Source: Halosaccharopolyspora lacisalsi (GTDB taxonomy: Bacteria; Actinomycetota; Actinomycetes; Mycobacteriales; Pseudonocardiaceae). Taken from it: a DNA stretch of 64,000 bases. The position numbers were made by a program, and so were the translations under genes. The stretch spans positions 310,001-374,000 of the forward strand of contig NZ_JACGWZ010000007.1 in NCBI RefSeq assembly GCF_014137975.1, read 5' to 3'. The stretch's first letter is position 1; every line of letters starts with the position of its first letter. The notes under the pieces were generated by a model that had not been told where the DNA came from, did no database searches, and saw only the letters and a list, made by a program, of their open reading frames with translations. Of this stretch, positions 35,114 through 43,384 are shown in pieces.

Positions 35114-35196
35114 GCCCCGAGCGTAAAGCAAGCGCGTTCGGGAGGGGCCCGCACACAGTCGTGCACTTTCCGTGAGGAGGGTGCCTCCGTCAGAGT

Positions 35197-35267
35197 GAGT
35201 GGCGTCACTCTTCGGGTGTTCGTGCGTTGATCCGGACACGAACACCTGATCCTGAGTGGTGCCACTC
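35197..35267. promoter_or_regulatory. Triple palindrome array in a divergent promoter
   Basis: Two copies of GAGTG-N4-CACTC (35197-35210, 35254-35267) flank a perfect 10-bp inverted repeat GGTGTTCGTG / CACGAACACC (35215-35224 / 35237-35246). The array lies between the endonuclease IV and repeat-protein genes and ends 28 bp before the latter's ATG. Confidence 0.6.
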
Positions 35268-35295
35268 TCGTCGAACCGGCTGAGGAGCGCGACGG

Positions 35296-36522
35296 ATGAA
35301 CCGACACGGCAGCGGACGCGACCGAACGAGTCACCCCCGTGCACTGCGACGGGCCGCGAGCACGGGAGTCGCCGGAGCCGTGGTCGCCGCGAGCGGGGTC
35401 CTCGGCGTGGGTGCGGCGACGGCAACCGAGCCGGTCGTGATCGACACGTGCACCGGTGAGGTCCCCAGCAGCGCGTTCGGCCAACCGATCGTGGTGGCTC
35501 CCGAAGTCCTCGAGGCCGAAGTCGAACAGGCCGCGCTCAAGGTGTTCCCGTCCCGAGCCGAGCTCGCCGACGAGATTCGTCGGGAGTTCCTGACCACCGA
35601 GGCCGTCTCGCTGGGCACCGTCGCCGAGGAGGACCGGTCCTTCTCCGGGGCCGAACTGTCGGACGCCCTGGCCCCTCGGATCTCCGAGCTGTCCACGGCC
35701 GAGGAACGCACCGAAGCGCTCCGCTCCCACGTGCGCGAACTGGCGGTGCGCGAATGCCGCGGCGGTGCCGACGTCACCGGTCACGAGAAATCGACACCGG
35801 AGCCGGAACCGACGTCGGAGCCCGCACCGACGTCCGATCCAACGCCTTCGCCAACATCCGAACCCGCACCAACCTCGTCGCCGTCGCCAACGTCGTCGGA
35901 ACCCGCACCAACCTCGAAGCCGTCGCCAACATCCGAACCCGGGCCGACCTCGTCGCCGTCGCCAACATCCGAACCCGCACCGACGTCCGAACCCGGGCCG
36001 ACATCGTCACCGTCGCCAACGTCGTCGGAACCCGCACCAACCTCGAAGCCGACACCGACCTCGTCGTCGGCACCAACATCATCGTCGACGCCGAAGCCCG
36101 GACCAGCGGTGAAGCCGACCGATCCCGCACCGAACCCGAGGCCGAGTCCGTCTCGCGCGAAACCGTCCGAATCTCCGAGCAGCGCATCGAGCCCGACCAC
36201 CCTCGATGCGGACGCTTCCTCCGCGCCCGCCGAACGCATGGTGCCGCCGGACTACGCCGCCATGCCCGGGACGCTGCCACCGTGGTCGCGCACGCCCTTC
36301 GGCGCGGCCCCCGACCAGCGACCGAAGGTCGGCGACCGGCTCGAACGGCCCGAGGAGAAGCCCGCCGAAAAACAGCGGGAGCAGGTGCGGGCCGTGGGCA
36401 GCGCCGAAGCCTTGCCCACCGGGGCGAGCGACCGGGTGGCCGTACCGGTGCTGATCGCCGTGGTCACCCTGGCGGCAGCCACCGCGGGACTGGTGCGCAG
36501 CTGGGTCCTCCACCGGAGCTGA
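35296..36522 (+). CDS. Exported Ser/Thr/Pro-repeat surface protein
   Basis: 408-aa protein. Residues 15-48 form a signal peptide (AASTGVAGAVVAASGVLGVGAATA). A helical domain follows (about 50-155) with two cysteines (DTCTG, VRECRGG). Residues about 163-300 are a repeat region built on PTSEPAPTS, PTSSPSP and PTSKP units, typical of a cell-wall-spanning, possibly O-mannosylated stalk. A C-terminal helix (VAVPVLIAVVTLAAATAGLV) with a short basic tail anchors it; there is no LPxTG motif. Repeat number probably varies between strains. The N-terminal domain is of unknown family. Confidence 0.75.
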   Translation: MNRHGSGRDRTSHPRALRRAASTGVAGAVVAASGVLGVGAATATEPVVIDTCTGEVPSSAFGQPIVVAPEVLEAEVEQAALKVFPSRAELADEIRREFLTTEAVSLGTVAEEDRSFSGAELSDALAPRISELSTAEERTEALRSHVRELAVRECRGGADVTGHEKSTPEPEPTSEPAPTSDPTPSPTSEPAPTSSPSPTSSEPAPTSKPSPTSEPGPTSSPSPTSEPAPTSEPGPTSSPSPTSSEPAPTSKPTPTSSSAPTSSSTPKPGPAVKPTDPAPNPRPSPSRAKPSESPSSASSPTTLDADASSAPAERMVPPDYAAMPGTLPPWSRTPFGAAPDQRPKVGDRLERPEEKPAEKQREQVRAVGSAEALPTGASDRVAVPVLIAVVTLAAATAGLVRSWVLHRS

Positions 36523-36623
36523 GGGGAGTCCCTCCGGACCGGCCGGAGGTTCCCGCCCCACGCCACAGCAGGTCGCGGCCGACTTGCTAGCCTGAACCGG
36601 TCCGTCAACGCGACGGCCCTCCT

Positions 36624-36642
36624 GCCGCGGAGAGTCCGCGGC
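36624..36642 (+). promoter_or_regulatory. Leader hairpin upstream of rpsF, candidate S6:S18 site
   Basis: GCCGCGG-AGAGT-CCGCGGC lies 12 nt upstream of AGGAGG and 30 nt before the rpsF start. rpsF leaders in many bacteria carry a CCG-containing hairpin bound by the S6:S18 complex for feedback; position fits, but the exact motif is not established here. Confidence 0.35.
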
Positions 36643-36671
36643 CGCGAGTCCACAGGAGGTGTGTGGTCTTC

Positions 36672-37043
36672 ATGCGTCATTACGAGCTCATGGTCATCCT
36701 CGACCCGAGCCAGGACGAGCGCAACGTCGCTTCGTCCTTGGAAAACTTCCTCAAGGTCATCCGCAACGACGGTGGCAGCATCGAGAAGGTCGACGTCTGG
36801 GGACGTCGCCGCCTCGCCTACGAGATCAACAAGCAGACCGAGGGCGTCTACGTCGTCGTCGACGTCAACAGCGAGTCCGCTTCCATGCAGGAGCTGGACC
36901 GTCAGCTCAACCTCAACGAGATGGTGCTGCGCACCAAGGTCCTGCGGCACGTCGCGCAGCCCCGCAAGGAAGCCCGCCTCGCCCGCGCGAACGCCAAGTC
37001 CGGCGGCAAGACCGCCCCCAGCGAGGCCACCGCGTCCGCCTGA
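36672..37043 (+). CDS. rpsF: 30S ribosomal protein S6
   Basis: 123-aa ribosomal protein ([42 protein letters not shown]), binding 16S rRNA together with S18. The C-terminal 25 residues are a basic Ala/Lys-rich extension longer than the 96-aa mycobacterial protein. ATG 36672 gives the conserved start; GTG 36663 is in frame and closer to AGGAGG but adds three residues. First gene of rpsF-ssb-rpsR-rplI. Confidence 0.95.
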   Translation: MRHYELMVILDPSQDERNVASSLENFLKVIRNDGGSIEKVDVWGRRRLAYEINKQTEGVYVVVDVNSESASMQELDRQLNLNEMVLRTKVLRHVAQPRKEARLARANAKSGGKTAPSEATASA

Positions 37044-37103
37044 TCGCTTCTCAGCGATCGACGGCGCCCCTAGCCGCACCAAGAAGACTGGAGCCCGCAG
37101 GCG

Positions 37104-37577
37104 ATGGCTGGTGAGACCGTAATCACGGTGGTCGGCAACCTGACCGCCGATCCGGAACTGCGCTTCACCCCTTCGGGAGCAGCGGTGGCGAACTTCACGG
37201 TCGCCTCCACTCCCCGGACCTTCGACCGCCAGAGCGGCGAGTGGAAGGACCAGGAAGCGCTGTTCCTGCGCTGCAACATCTGGCGACAGGCCGCCGAGAA
37301 CGTGGCCGAAACGCTTACCCGCGGTATGCGCGTGGTCGTGCAGGGGCGCTTGCGCCAGCGTTCCTTCGAGACGAAGGAGGGCGAGAAGCGCACCGTCGTC
37401 GAGATGGAGGTCGACGAGGTCGGCCCGAGTCTGAAGTACGCGACGGCGAAGGTGAACAAGGTCAGTCGCGGCGGCGGGGGCCAGACGGGCGGCGATTCCG
37501 CGCCGTCCAATGACCCGTGGGGCTCGGCTCCGCCCGCCGGTTCCGGCGGCGGGTTCAGCGACGAGCCGCCCTTCTGA
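37104..37577 (+). CDS. ssb: Single-stranded DNA-binding protein
   Basis: 157-aa protein that coats single-stranded DNA in replication and repair. The OB fold spans residues 1-112 ([39 protein letters not shown]), followed by a Gly-rich linker and the acidic tip FSDEPPF that recruits partner proteins. It lies 60 bp after rpsF; its position in the ribosomal operon is conserved in actinobacteria. Confidence 0.96.
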   Translation: MAGETVITVVGNLTADPELRFTPSGAAVANFTVASTPRTFDRQSGEWKDQEALFLRCNIWRQAAENVAETLTRGMRVVVQGRLRQRSFETKEGEKRTVVEMEVDEVGPSLKYATAKVNKVSRGGGGQTGGDSAPSNDPWGSAPPAGSGGGFSDEPPF

Positions 37578-37636
37578 GCAGCGGCCCGACGGCCCTACCC
37601 CCAGACGAAGTTTTCGCTCGCTTAAGGAGCTAGCAC

Positions 37637-37876
37637 ATGGCCAAGGCGCCCGTGCGCAAGCCGAAGAAGAAGGTCTGCGCTTTCTGCAAGGACAAGGCTG
37701 CGCTGAGCATCGATTTCAAGGACACCACGCTGCTGCGCAAGTACATCTCCGACCGGGGCAAGATCCGTGCCCGGCGCGTGACCGGCAACTGCAGCCAGCA
37801 CCAGCGTGACGTCGCCACCGCGGTGAAGAACGCCCGCGAGATGGCGCTGCTGCCCTACACCTCGACCGCCCGCTGA
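37637..37876 (+). CDS. rpsR: 30S ribosomal protein S18, zinc-binding (C+) type
   Basis: 79-aa basic protein with the zinc-ribbon half KVCAFCKDK (C14, C17) and a later cysteine and histidine in GNCSQHQ, the C+ form. A cysteine-free paralogue used in zinc shortage is common in actinobacteria but is not in this window. GGAGCTAGCAC precedes ATG 37637. Confidence 0.96.
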   Translation: MAKAPVRKPKKKVCAFCKDKAALSIDFKDTTLLRKYISDRGKIRARRVTGNCSQHQRDVATAVKNAREMALLPYTSTAR

Positions 37877-37903
37877 CCGACCGACCTCGTTAGGAGACAC
37901 GTC

Positions 37904-38356
37904 GTGAAGATCATTCTGACCGCGGACGTGGCCAACCTCGGTTCCTCGGGTGACATTGTCGAGGTTCGCGACGGCTACGCCCGGAACTACCTGCTGCCCC
38001 AGAACCTGGCCATCGTGGCCACCAAGGGCGCGCAGAAGCAGGTCGAGACCATCCGGCGCTCGCAGGAGGCCCGTCGGGTTCGCGATCTGGAGCACGCCCG
38101 GGAACTCCAGCAGCAGCTGGAGAAGCTGGACACGGTCTCGCTGCCCAAGAAGGTTTCCAAGAAGGGCAAGCTGTTCGGTTCGATCACCGAGTCCGACGTG
38201 GTCGCCGCCGTGCGCAAGGCCGGTGGCCCGCCGCTGGACAAGCGGTCCGTGGACCTCAAGGGGCACATCAAGTCGCTGGGCAAGCACTCGGTGAACGTGC
38301 GGCTGCACCCGGACGTCAACGCCTCGATGGACGTCCTGGTCACCTCCACGGAGTAA
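37904..38356 (+). CDS. rplI: 50S ribosomal protein L9
   Basis: 150-aa two-domain ribosomal protein: N-terminal rRNA-binding domain ([34 protein letters not shown]), a long central helix (about 45-75) and a C-terminal domain ([14 protein letters not shown] ... [16 protein letters not shown]). GGAG lies upstream of the GTG start, 27 bp after rpsR. A hairpin follows, so dnaB is probably transcribed separately. Confidence 0.96.
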   Translation: MKIILTADVANLGSSGDIVEVRDGYARNYLLPQNLAIVATKGAQKQVETIRRSQEARRVRDLEHARELQQQLEKLDTVSLPKKVSKKGKLFGSITESDVVAAVRKAGGPPLDKRSVDLKGHIKSLGKHSVNVRLHPDVNASMDVLVTSTE

Positions 38357-38428
38357 GAAGAGCCGCCACGCGCTCACGCCGACACGACCGGATCGGTTCC
38401 TGTTCTCAACCGGTCGATGAGTGGATAC

Positions 38429-38454
38429 ATCCGACACGCCGAAGCGCGTCGGAT
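38429..38454 (+). terminator. Hairpin terminator after rplI
   Basis: ATCCGAC / GTCGGAT plus inner CGC / GCG across one mismatch, loop CGAA, 73 nt after the rplI stop. Confidence 0.5.
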
Positions 38455-38484
38455 TAGCGACATGCCGCAGTAAAGCGGTTCATG

Positions 38485-38625
38485 CTGTCCACAAGTTATC
38501 CACAGGGCTTGACCTGGGGTTTCCATGGGATCTCCACTGGTTTTCCCCAGGTTTTCCCCAAGTGGGATGCTGTCCTGTGGATAACTTCGGCACTTCTCCA
38601 CAAGTTGTCCCCACTCTTGTCCACA
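38485..38625. other. DnaA-box cluster upstream of dnaB
   Basis: In 141 bp lie TTATCCACA (38496-38504), its complement TGTGGATAA (38576-38584) and TTGTCCACA (38617-38625), all perfect boxes, plus near matches CTGTCCACA (38485-38493), TTCTCCACA (38594-38602) and TTGTCCCCA (38605-38613), and two TTTTCCCCA (38541, 38552). The rest of the 473-bp gap (38357-38829) has no gene. No dnaA or dnaN is present, so this is not the standard oriC locus; a DnaA-controlled promoter or titration site is the likeliest reading. Confidence 0.8.
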
Positions 38626-38829
38626 GCCCTGTTTGCCTCCTTCCGCGCGGCGGTCTAGCTTCATCGCGCGGGGAGTCGCGACAGCCGTGGAGTGAACCCG
38701 CTCGAGGCCGCCCGGAGTTTCCGAAACCGGGGTCGGCGAGCACCGCAGACACATCGTTGGCAAGGACGGATCCGCCGCCCTCCGGGCGAGATGGTCCGAC
38801 TCGGCGCGTCCAGGAGGTGGCAGAGACCG

Positions 38830-41800
38830 GTGGCGCTGACCGACGAACGCGGGGCCAACCCCTCTCAGGGAGGGGACGGGCGCTCGGGACGCGAACAGAC
38901 CTTCGACCGGCAGCCTCCGCAGGACCTGGAGGCCGAGCAGTCCGTCCTCGGCGGGATGCTGCTGAGCAAGGACGCGATCGCCGACATCGTCGAGGTCGTC
39001 CGCCCCCACGACTTCTACCGCCCCGCCCACCAGGCCATCTACGACTGCGTCCTGGACCTCTACGGGCGCGGTGAACCCGCCGACCCGATCACCGTCTCCG
39101 CCGAGCTGGAGCGCCGCAACGAGCTGTCCCGCGTCGGCGGCGCCCCCTACATGCACACCCTGATCGCGACCGTTCCCACGGCGGCCAACGCGAGCTACTA
39201 CGCCGAGATCGTCGCCGAGAAGGCGGTGCTGCGCCGACTGGTCGAGGCGGGCACCCGCATCGTGCAGTACGGCTACAACGGCTCCGAGGGCGCTGCGATC
39301 GAGGAAGTCGTGGACCGCGCCCAGGCGGCCGTCTACGACGTCACCGAGAACCGCACCAGCGAGGACTACGCCGCGCTGGAGGACCTGCTGCAGCCGACGA
39401 TGGACGAGATCGACGCCATCGCGTCGCGCGGCGGGGACGCCCAGGGACTGCCCACCGACTTCACAGACCTCGACGAGGTCACCAACGGCCTGCACGCCGG
39501 GCAGATGGTGATCGTGGCCGCCCGCCCCGGCGTCGGCAAGGCGCTGGCACTGGACACGCCGCTGCCCACCCCGCGCGGCTGGACCAGCATGGGCGAGGTG
39601 GCCGGGGGAGACCGGCTCCTCGGCGTCGACGGCCGTCCCACGACCGTCGTGGCCGCGACCGAGGTGCTGCACGACCGCCCCTGCCACGAGATCGAGTTCA
39701 ACGACGGCACCGTCGTCGTCGCCGACTCCGAGCACCGCTGGCGGCTGGCCGACGGACGGATCCTGACCACCGAGCAGCTGGCCGCCGAGGACACCCCGCG
39801 GCTCCCCCCGCACGAACGACTCCGGCTACCGGAGCGGGAACTGCCGGTGGCGCCGTACGTGCTGGGGGTCTGGCTGCTGGCGGGGGACCCGGACACCGGC
39901 GGCCTGCGCACCGACGACGCCGAGCTAGTGACGAACCTCGAGCTGGAGGGCGTCGAACCCGGCGACGGACCGCTTTTCGGCGACGAGATCGCCGAGCGGC
40001 TCACCGACCTGGGCACGTGGCGGGACCACGACCTGCCCGCCGAATACCTGCGGGGCAGTGAGCAGCAGCGCCGGGCACTGCTGGCGGGCATGCTCGACGC
40101 GGGCGGTTCCGTGTCCTCGGACGGCACCATCGGCCTGACCATCAGCGAACTCGCTTCCGTCCGGGCCCGGGAGCTGGTGCTCAGCCTCGGTTACGCCTGC
40201 ACGGCGACCCCGAACTGGGAGGACGACGGCGACGAGTTCGACACCTCGGTGCTCGTCTTCGACTCCGGCCCCGACGAGGTGTTCCGGCTCGGACGCAACA
40301 ACGAGCTGCACAAGCGCCTCCGCCGGGAGTCGGACGAGCAGCCGGCGCGCACCGTCGTCGCCGTACGGCCCGTCGACAGCGTGCCGGTGCGCTGCGTCGA
40401 GGTCGACGCGGCCGATCGGCTGTACCTGGCCGGCCGGTCGATGATCCCCACCCACAACTCCACCCTCGGGCTGGACTTCGCCCGCTCAGCCTCGATCAAG
40501 CACGGCATGGCCAGCGTCATCTTCTCGCTGGAGATGGGCCGCACCGAGATCGTCATGCGGATGCTCTCGGCCGAGGCCCGCATCCGGCTGGGCGACATGC
40601 GCGGCGGGCGCATGACCGACGACGACTGGACGCGGCTGGCGCGGCGGATGAGCGAGATCAGCGAGGCACCGCTGTTCATCGACGACTCGCCGAACCTGAC
40701 CATGATGGAGATCCGCGCGAAGGCCCGGCGGCTCAAGCAGCGCAACGACATCAATCTGATCGTCGTGGACTACATGCAGCTGATGACCTCGGGCAAGCGC
40801 GTCGAGTCCCGGCAGCAGGAGGTCTCGGAGTTCTCCCGGAACCTCAAGCTGCTGGCCAAGGAGCTCAACGTTCCCGTCGTGGCCATCTCGCAGCTCAACC
40901 GCGGTCCCGAACAGCGCAACGACCGCCGCCCCCAGCTCTCCGACCTCCGCGAGTCGGGGTGTCTGACCAGCGGCACCCGCCTGCTGCGCGCCGACACCGG
41001 GGCCGAGGTCACCTTCGGCGAACTCATGGAGACCGGGGAGCGCCCCATCGTCTGGTCCCTGGACGAGCGGATGCGCATGGTGCCCCGGCCGATCACCAAC
41101 GTCTTCTCCAGCGGTGTGAAGGAGGTCTTCAGGGTTCGGCTCGCCTCCGGCCGCGAGATCGAAGCGACCGCGAACCACCCGATGCTGACGGTCCGCGACT
41201 GGCTACCGCTGGGGGAACTCGCCGTGGGCGACCGCGTCGCGGTCCCGCGCAGCGTTCCCGAACCGCTCGGCACCGAGTCGATGCCCGAGCCCGAGATCGT
41301 CATGCTGGCGCACCTGACCGGCGACGGCTCCTTCGTGAAGCGCCAGCCGATCCGCTACGCCGGCGTCGACGAGGCCAACCTCGAAGCCGTGACCGAGGCA
41401 GCGAAGCACTTCGGGGTCACACCGGTCCGGGACGAGTACGCCTCGGCCGAGGTGACGACGTTGCGGCTTCCGGCGCCGTATCCGCTCGCACGGGGCGAGC
41501 GGAACCCGATCGCGGCGTGGCTGGACGACATGGGTCTGTTCGGCCTGCGCAGCCACGAGAAGTTCGTCCCGGAGCGGGTGTTCTCCCTGCCGCGCGAGCA
41601 GATCGCCCTGTTCCTGCGCCACCTCTGGGCCACCGACGGGTCGGTGCGCTGGGACGAGACCTACGGTCAGGCCCGGATCCACTACGCCACGTCGAGCAGG
41701 CGTCTCGCGGACGACGTCACCAACCTGCTACTCCGGTTGGGCGTCTTCGCCCGGATCAAGACCGCGAGCAAGGCGGGGGACCGGGACGGTTACCACGTGT

Positions 41801-42414
41801 TGATCTACGGCGGCGAGAACCAGCTGCGCTTCCTGGAGGAGGCGGGAGTTCACGGTGCTCGTTCCCCGCAGGTCGACGTCGTTACCGAGAAACTGCGCTC
41901 CGCCGTCGGGAACACCATCTGCGACACGATCCCCGGGGAGGTGCGGGGACGAGTACGTACGGCTCTGCCCGACCGTTCCGTGACTCGTCGCGAGTTCGCG
42001 ACACGGCTGGGCACGGAATTCTCCGGTTCTGCCACGTGGAAGCGCGCACCCAGTCGAAGCCGGTCGGGCGGGGCCGCCGTTCTCGAGGACACCGAGCTGG
42101 ATAACCCGGCGGCCCGTGACGTGTTCTGGGACGAGATCGTGGAGATCACCCCACTGGGCGAACAGCCGGTCTACGACGCCACGGTCGACGATACGCATAA
42201 CTTTGTATCCAACTGCATAGTTATGCACAACTCCCTCGAGCAAGATGCTGACATGGTGATTCTCATTCACCGGCCCGACGCGTTCGAGCGGGACGATCCA
42301 CGCATGGGCGAGGCGGACCTGATCCTGGCCAAGCACCGCGCGGGACCGACGTCGACGGTGACCGTGGCGCACCAGCTGCACTACAGCCGCTTCGTCGACA
42401 TGGCCAAGGAGTAG
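38830..42414 (+). CDS. dnaB: Replicative DNA helicase precursor with two inteins
   Basis: 1194-aa precursor; splicing leaves a helicase of about 464 aa. The N-terminal domain (QDLEAEQSVLGGMLLSKDAI) binds primase; the RecA-like motor carries a Walker A (ARPGVGK-S) broken by intein 1, Walker B (LIVVDYMQLM) and a later motif (QLSDLRESG-S) broken by intein 2. Extein 3 ends FVDMAKE. GTG 38830 begins VALTDERGANPSQ, with AGGAGG 12 nt upstream; longer in-frame starts read into the DnaA-box region. Without splicing the ATPase cannot work, because both inserts interrupt the active site or its neighbour. Confidence 0.95.
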   Translation: MALTDERGANPSQGGDGRSGREQTFDRQPPQDLEAEQSVLGGMLLSKDAIADIVEVVRPHDFYRPAHQAIYDCVLDLYGRGEPADPITVSAELERRNELSRVGGAPYMHTLIATVPTAANASYYAEIVAEKAVLRRLVEAGTRIVQYGYNGSEGAAIEEVVDRAQAAVYDVTENRTSEDYAALEDLLQPTMDEIDAIASRGGDAQGLPTDFTDLDEVTNGLHAGQMVIVAARPGVGKALALDTPLPTPRGWTSMGEVAGGDRLLGVDGRPTTVVAATEVLHDRPCHEIEFNDGTVVVADSEHRWRLADGRILTTEQLAAEDTPRLPPHERLRLPERELPVAPYVLGVWLLAGDPDTGGLRTDDAELVTNLELEGVEPGDGPLFGDEIAERLTDLGTWRDHDLPAEYLRGSEQQRRALLAGMLDAGGSVSSDGTIGLTISELASVRARELVLSLGYACTATPNWEDDGDEFDTSVLVFDSGPDEVFRLGRNNELHKRLRRESDEQPARTVVAVRPVDSVPVRCVEVDAADRLYLAGRSMIPTHNSTLGLDFARSASIKHGMASVIFSLEMGRTEIVMRMLSAEARIRLGDMRGGRMTDDDWTRLARRMSEISEAPLFIDDSPNLTMMEIRAKARRLKQRNDINLIVVDYMQLMTSGKRVESRQQEVSEFSRNLKLLAKELNVPVVAISQLNRGPEQRNDRRPQLSDLRESGCLTSGTRLLRADTGAEVTFGELMETGERPIVWSLDERMRMVPRPITNVFSSGVKEVFRVRLASGREIEATANHPMLTVRDWLPLGELAVGDRVAVPRSVPEPLGTESMPEPEIVMLAHLTGDGSFVKRQPIRYAGVDEANLEAVTEAAKHFGVTPVRDEYASAEVTTLRLPAPYPLARGERNPIAAWLDDMGLFGLRSHEKFVPERVFSLPREQIALFLRHLWATDGSVRWDETYGQARIHYATSSRRLADDVTNLLLRLGVFARIKTASKAGDRDGYHVLIYGGENQLRFLEEAGVHGARSPQVDVVTEKLRSAVGNTICDTIPGEVRGRVRTALPDRSVTRREFATRLGTEFSGSATWKRAPSRSRSGGAAVLEDTELDNPAARDVFWDEIVEITPLGEQPVYDATVDDTHNFVSNCIVMHNSLEQDADMVILIHRPDAFERDDPRMGEADLILAKHRAGPTSTVTVAHQLHYSRFVDMAKE
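39541..40458 (+). other. DnaB intein 1 (Walker A site, class 3-like, degenerate endonuclease)
   Basis: 306-aa intein (precursor residues 238-543) inserted after GVGK and before STLGLDF. It starts with Ala rather than Cys/Ser. Trp follows the block B His (EHRW), block F has a Cys (PVRCVEVD) and block G ends PTHN: the Trp-Cys-Thr set of class 3 inteins, in which the block F Cys starts splicing. The homing-endonuclease motifs are eroded: the second reads LLAGMLDAGGS where LxDADG is expected, and the first is WLLAGDPD. It lies at the same site as the mycobacterial DnaB intein. Confidence 0.85.
40960..42231 (+). other. DnaB intein 2 (class 1, apparently intact LAGLIDADG endonuclease)
   Basis: 424-aa intein (precursor residues 711-1134) inserted between LRESG and SLEQDADM. 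It has Cys1 (CLTSGTRLL), block B ATANHPML, two intact LAGLIDADG motifs (AHLTGDGSF and LWATDGSV), block F YDATVDDTHNF and C-terminal VMHN followed by Ser. All residues for standard splicing and homing are present. Its last 45 bases and the first 45 of the following extein use AT-rich codons (ATA, TTT, GTA, CAA, GAT, ATT) unlike the rest of dnaB. Confidence 0.88.
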
Positions 42415-42424
42415 GCCCCGCACC

Positions 42425-43100
42425 TCACCGGAGGGAGCGCGCGATGCGGAATCCGACGTCGTCGGTCCGGAAGGTCGGGTGGCTGCGGCGGCGCACCGAG
42501 GCCCGGCAGCTCCAGTGCTCGTCGAACCACCCACCGCCGCGCAGCACTCGGTAAGCGCCGTAGACCTCGGGGTCGTAAAGGTCCCAGCACCACTCCCAGA
42601 CGTTGCCCAGCATGTCGTGCAGCCCCCACGCGTTGGGGCGCTTGCCCCCCCCACGTCGTGGATCCGCTCGTGCGAGTTGCGGCGATGCCAGGCGATCTCG
42701 TCGAGCGGTCCGTAGCGCGGGCCCGTCGTACCGGCGCGGCAGGCGTGTTCCCACTCCGCCTCGGTCGGCAGCCGGTACCCGTCGGCGGAGGTGTCCCACT
42801 CGACGTCCTCGGCGTCGGCGTGCGGGTGGTAGGCGGGCGTCAATTCCTCGTGCCGGGACAGGGCGTTGCAGAACCGGGCCGCGTCCCACCAGGAAACGCC
42901 TTCGACGGGCAACCGGTCGCCTTGCGCGGTGCTCGGCCACTGGCCGGTGACCTGTGCGTACAGCGCCCGGGTGATCGGGTGCGCGGCGAGTTGGTAGGGG
43001 GCGAGCTCGACCGACCACCTGTGCTGCGTTCTCCGGTCCGACAGCGTCACCCGCCCCGGTGGCACAGCGACCATCTTCTCGCTTCCCACGTCCACGCCCA
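42425..43100 (-). pseudogene. FGE-sulfatase-domain (SUMF1-like) gene, frameshifted at a G-tract
   Basis: The first part (MVAVPPGRVTLSDRR; VEGVSWWDAARFCNALS; YRLPTEAEWEHACRAG; RIHDVGG) and the last part (KRPNAWGLHDMLGNVWEWCWD; YRVLRGGGWFDEHWSCRAS; RTDDVGFRIARSLR) lie in different frames. The break is at a run of eight C on the plus strand (42645-42652), i.e. G8 in the gene; nine or six G would restore one 225-aa frame. Only one cysteine remains at the site where true formylglycine-generating enzymes have two, so a sulfatase-activating role is unlikely. ATG 43100 has only a weak ribosome-binding site. Either decayed, phase-variable, or a sequencing error. Confidence 0.7.
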
Positions 43101-43214
43101 TGACGAACGAGCCTACCGATGCCCCGCCCCGGCCGAGGTGTTCCGCGAACCCGCGGTTGCCGCCCCGGTCGTTTTTCGGCCTGAGCGACCGCGCGCGCCT
43201 GCCAGGTTCCGCGC

Positions 43215-43367
43215 ATGAAGCGAACAGTGCCTCCAACCGGTGACGAGAAGGAAAGTCTGCACGGCAGTCGCGACCGACACCGCGACGTGGTGCTGTGGAA
43301 ACTCGACGGCCTCGGCGAGGAGCAGCTACGGCGACCACGCCCGCAAAACCCTCATTCATGCGGTTAG
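43215..43367 (+). pseudogene. Truncated DinB/DUF664 family gene
   Basis: A 50-codon frame MKRTVPPTGDEKESL...RDVVLWKLDGLGEEQLRRP matches the N-terminus of the DUF664/DinB metal-dependent hydrolase-like family (normally about 170 aa), then runs into unrelated sequence and stops at 43367. The rest of the domain, including its metal-binding histidines, is absent. The break falls near 43340, immediately before an AT-rich junction (AAAACCCTCATTCATGC). Confidence 0.55.
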
Positions 43368-43384
43368 TTGTATGAGGCTTGGAG

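Noticed and set aside
35782-36195. Possible CRISPR-like or tandem satellite array
   Set aside because: The repeats are in frame, encode PTS/PSP units of a surface protein and have no constant spacer structure.
38357-38829. Chromosomal origin oriC
   Set aside because: DnaA boxes are dense, but dnaA, dnaN and rpmH are absent and no long AT-rich unwinding element is visible; treated as a DnaA-binding regulatory cluster instead.
42425-43100. Genuine sulfatase-activating formylglycine-generating enzyme
   Set aside because: The paired active-site cysteines are not both present, no sulfatase is nearby, and the frame is broken.
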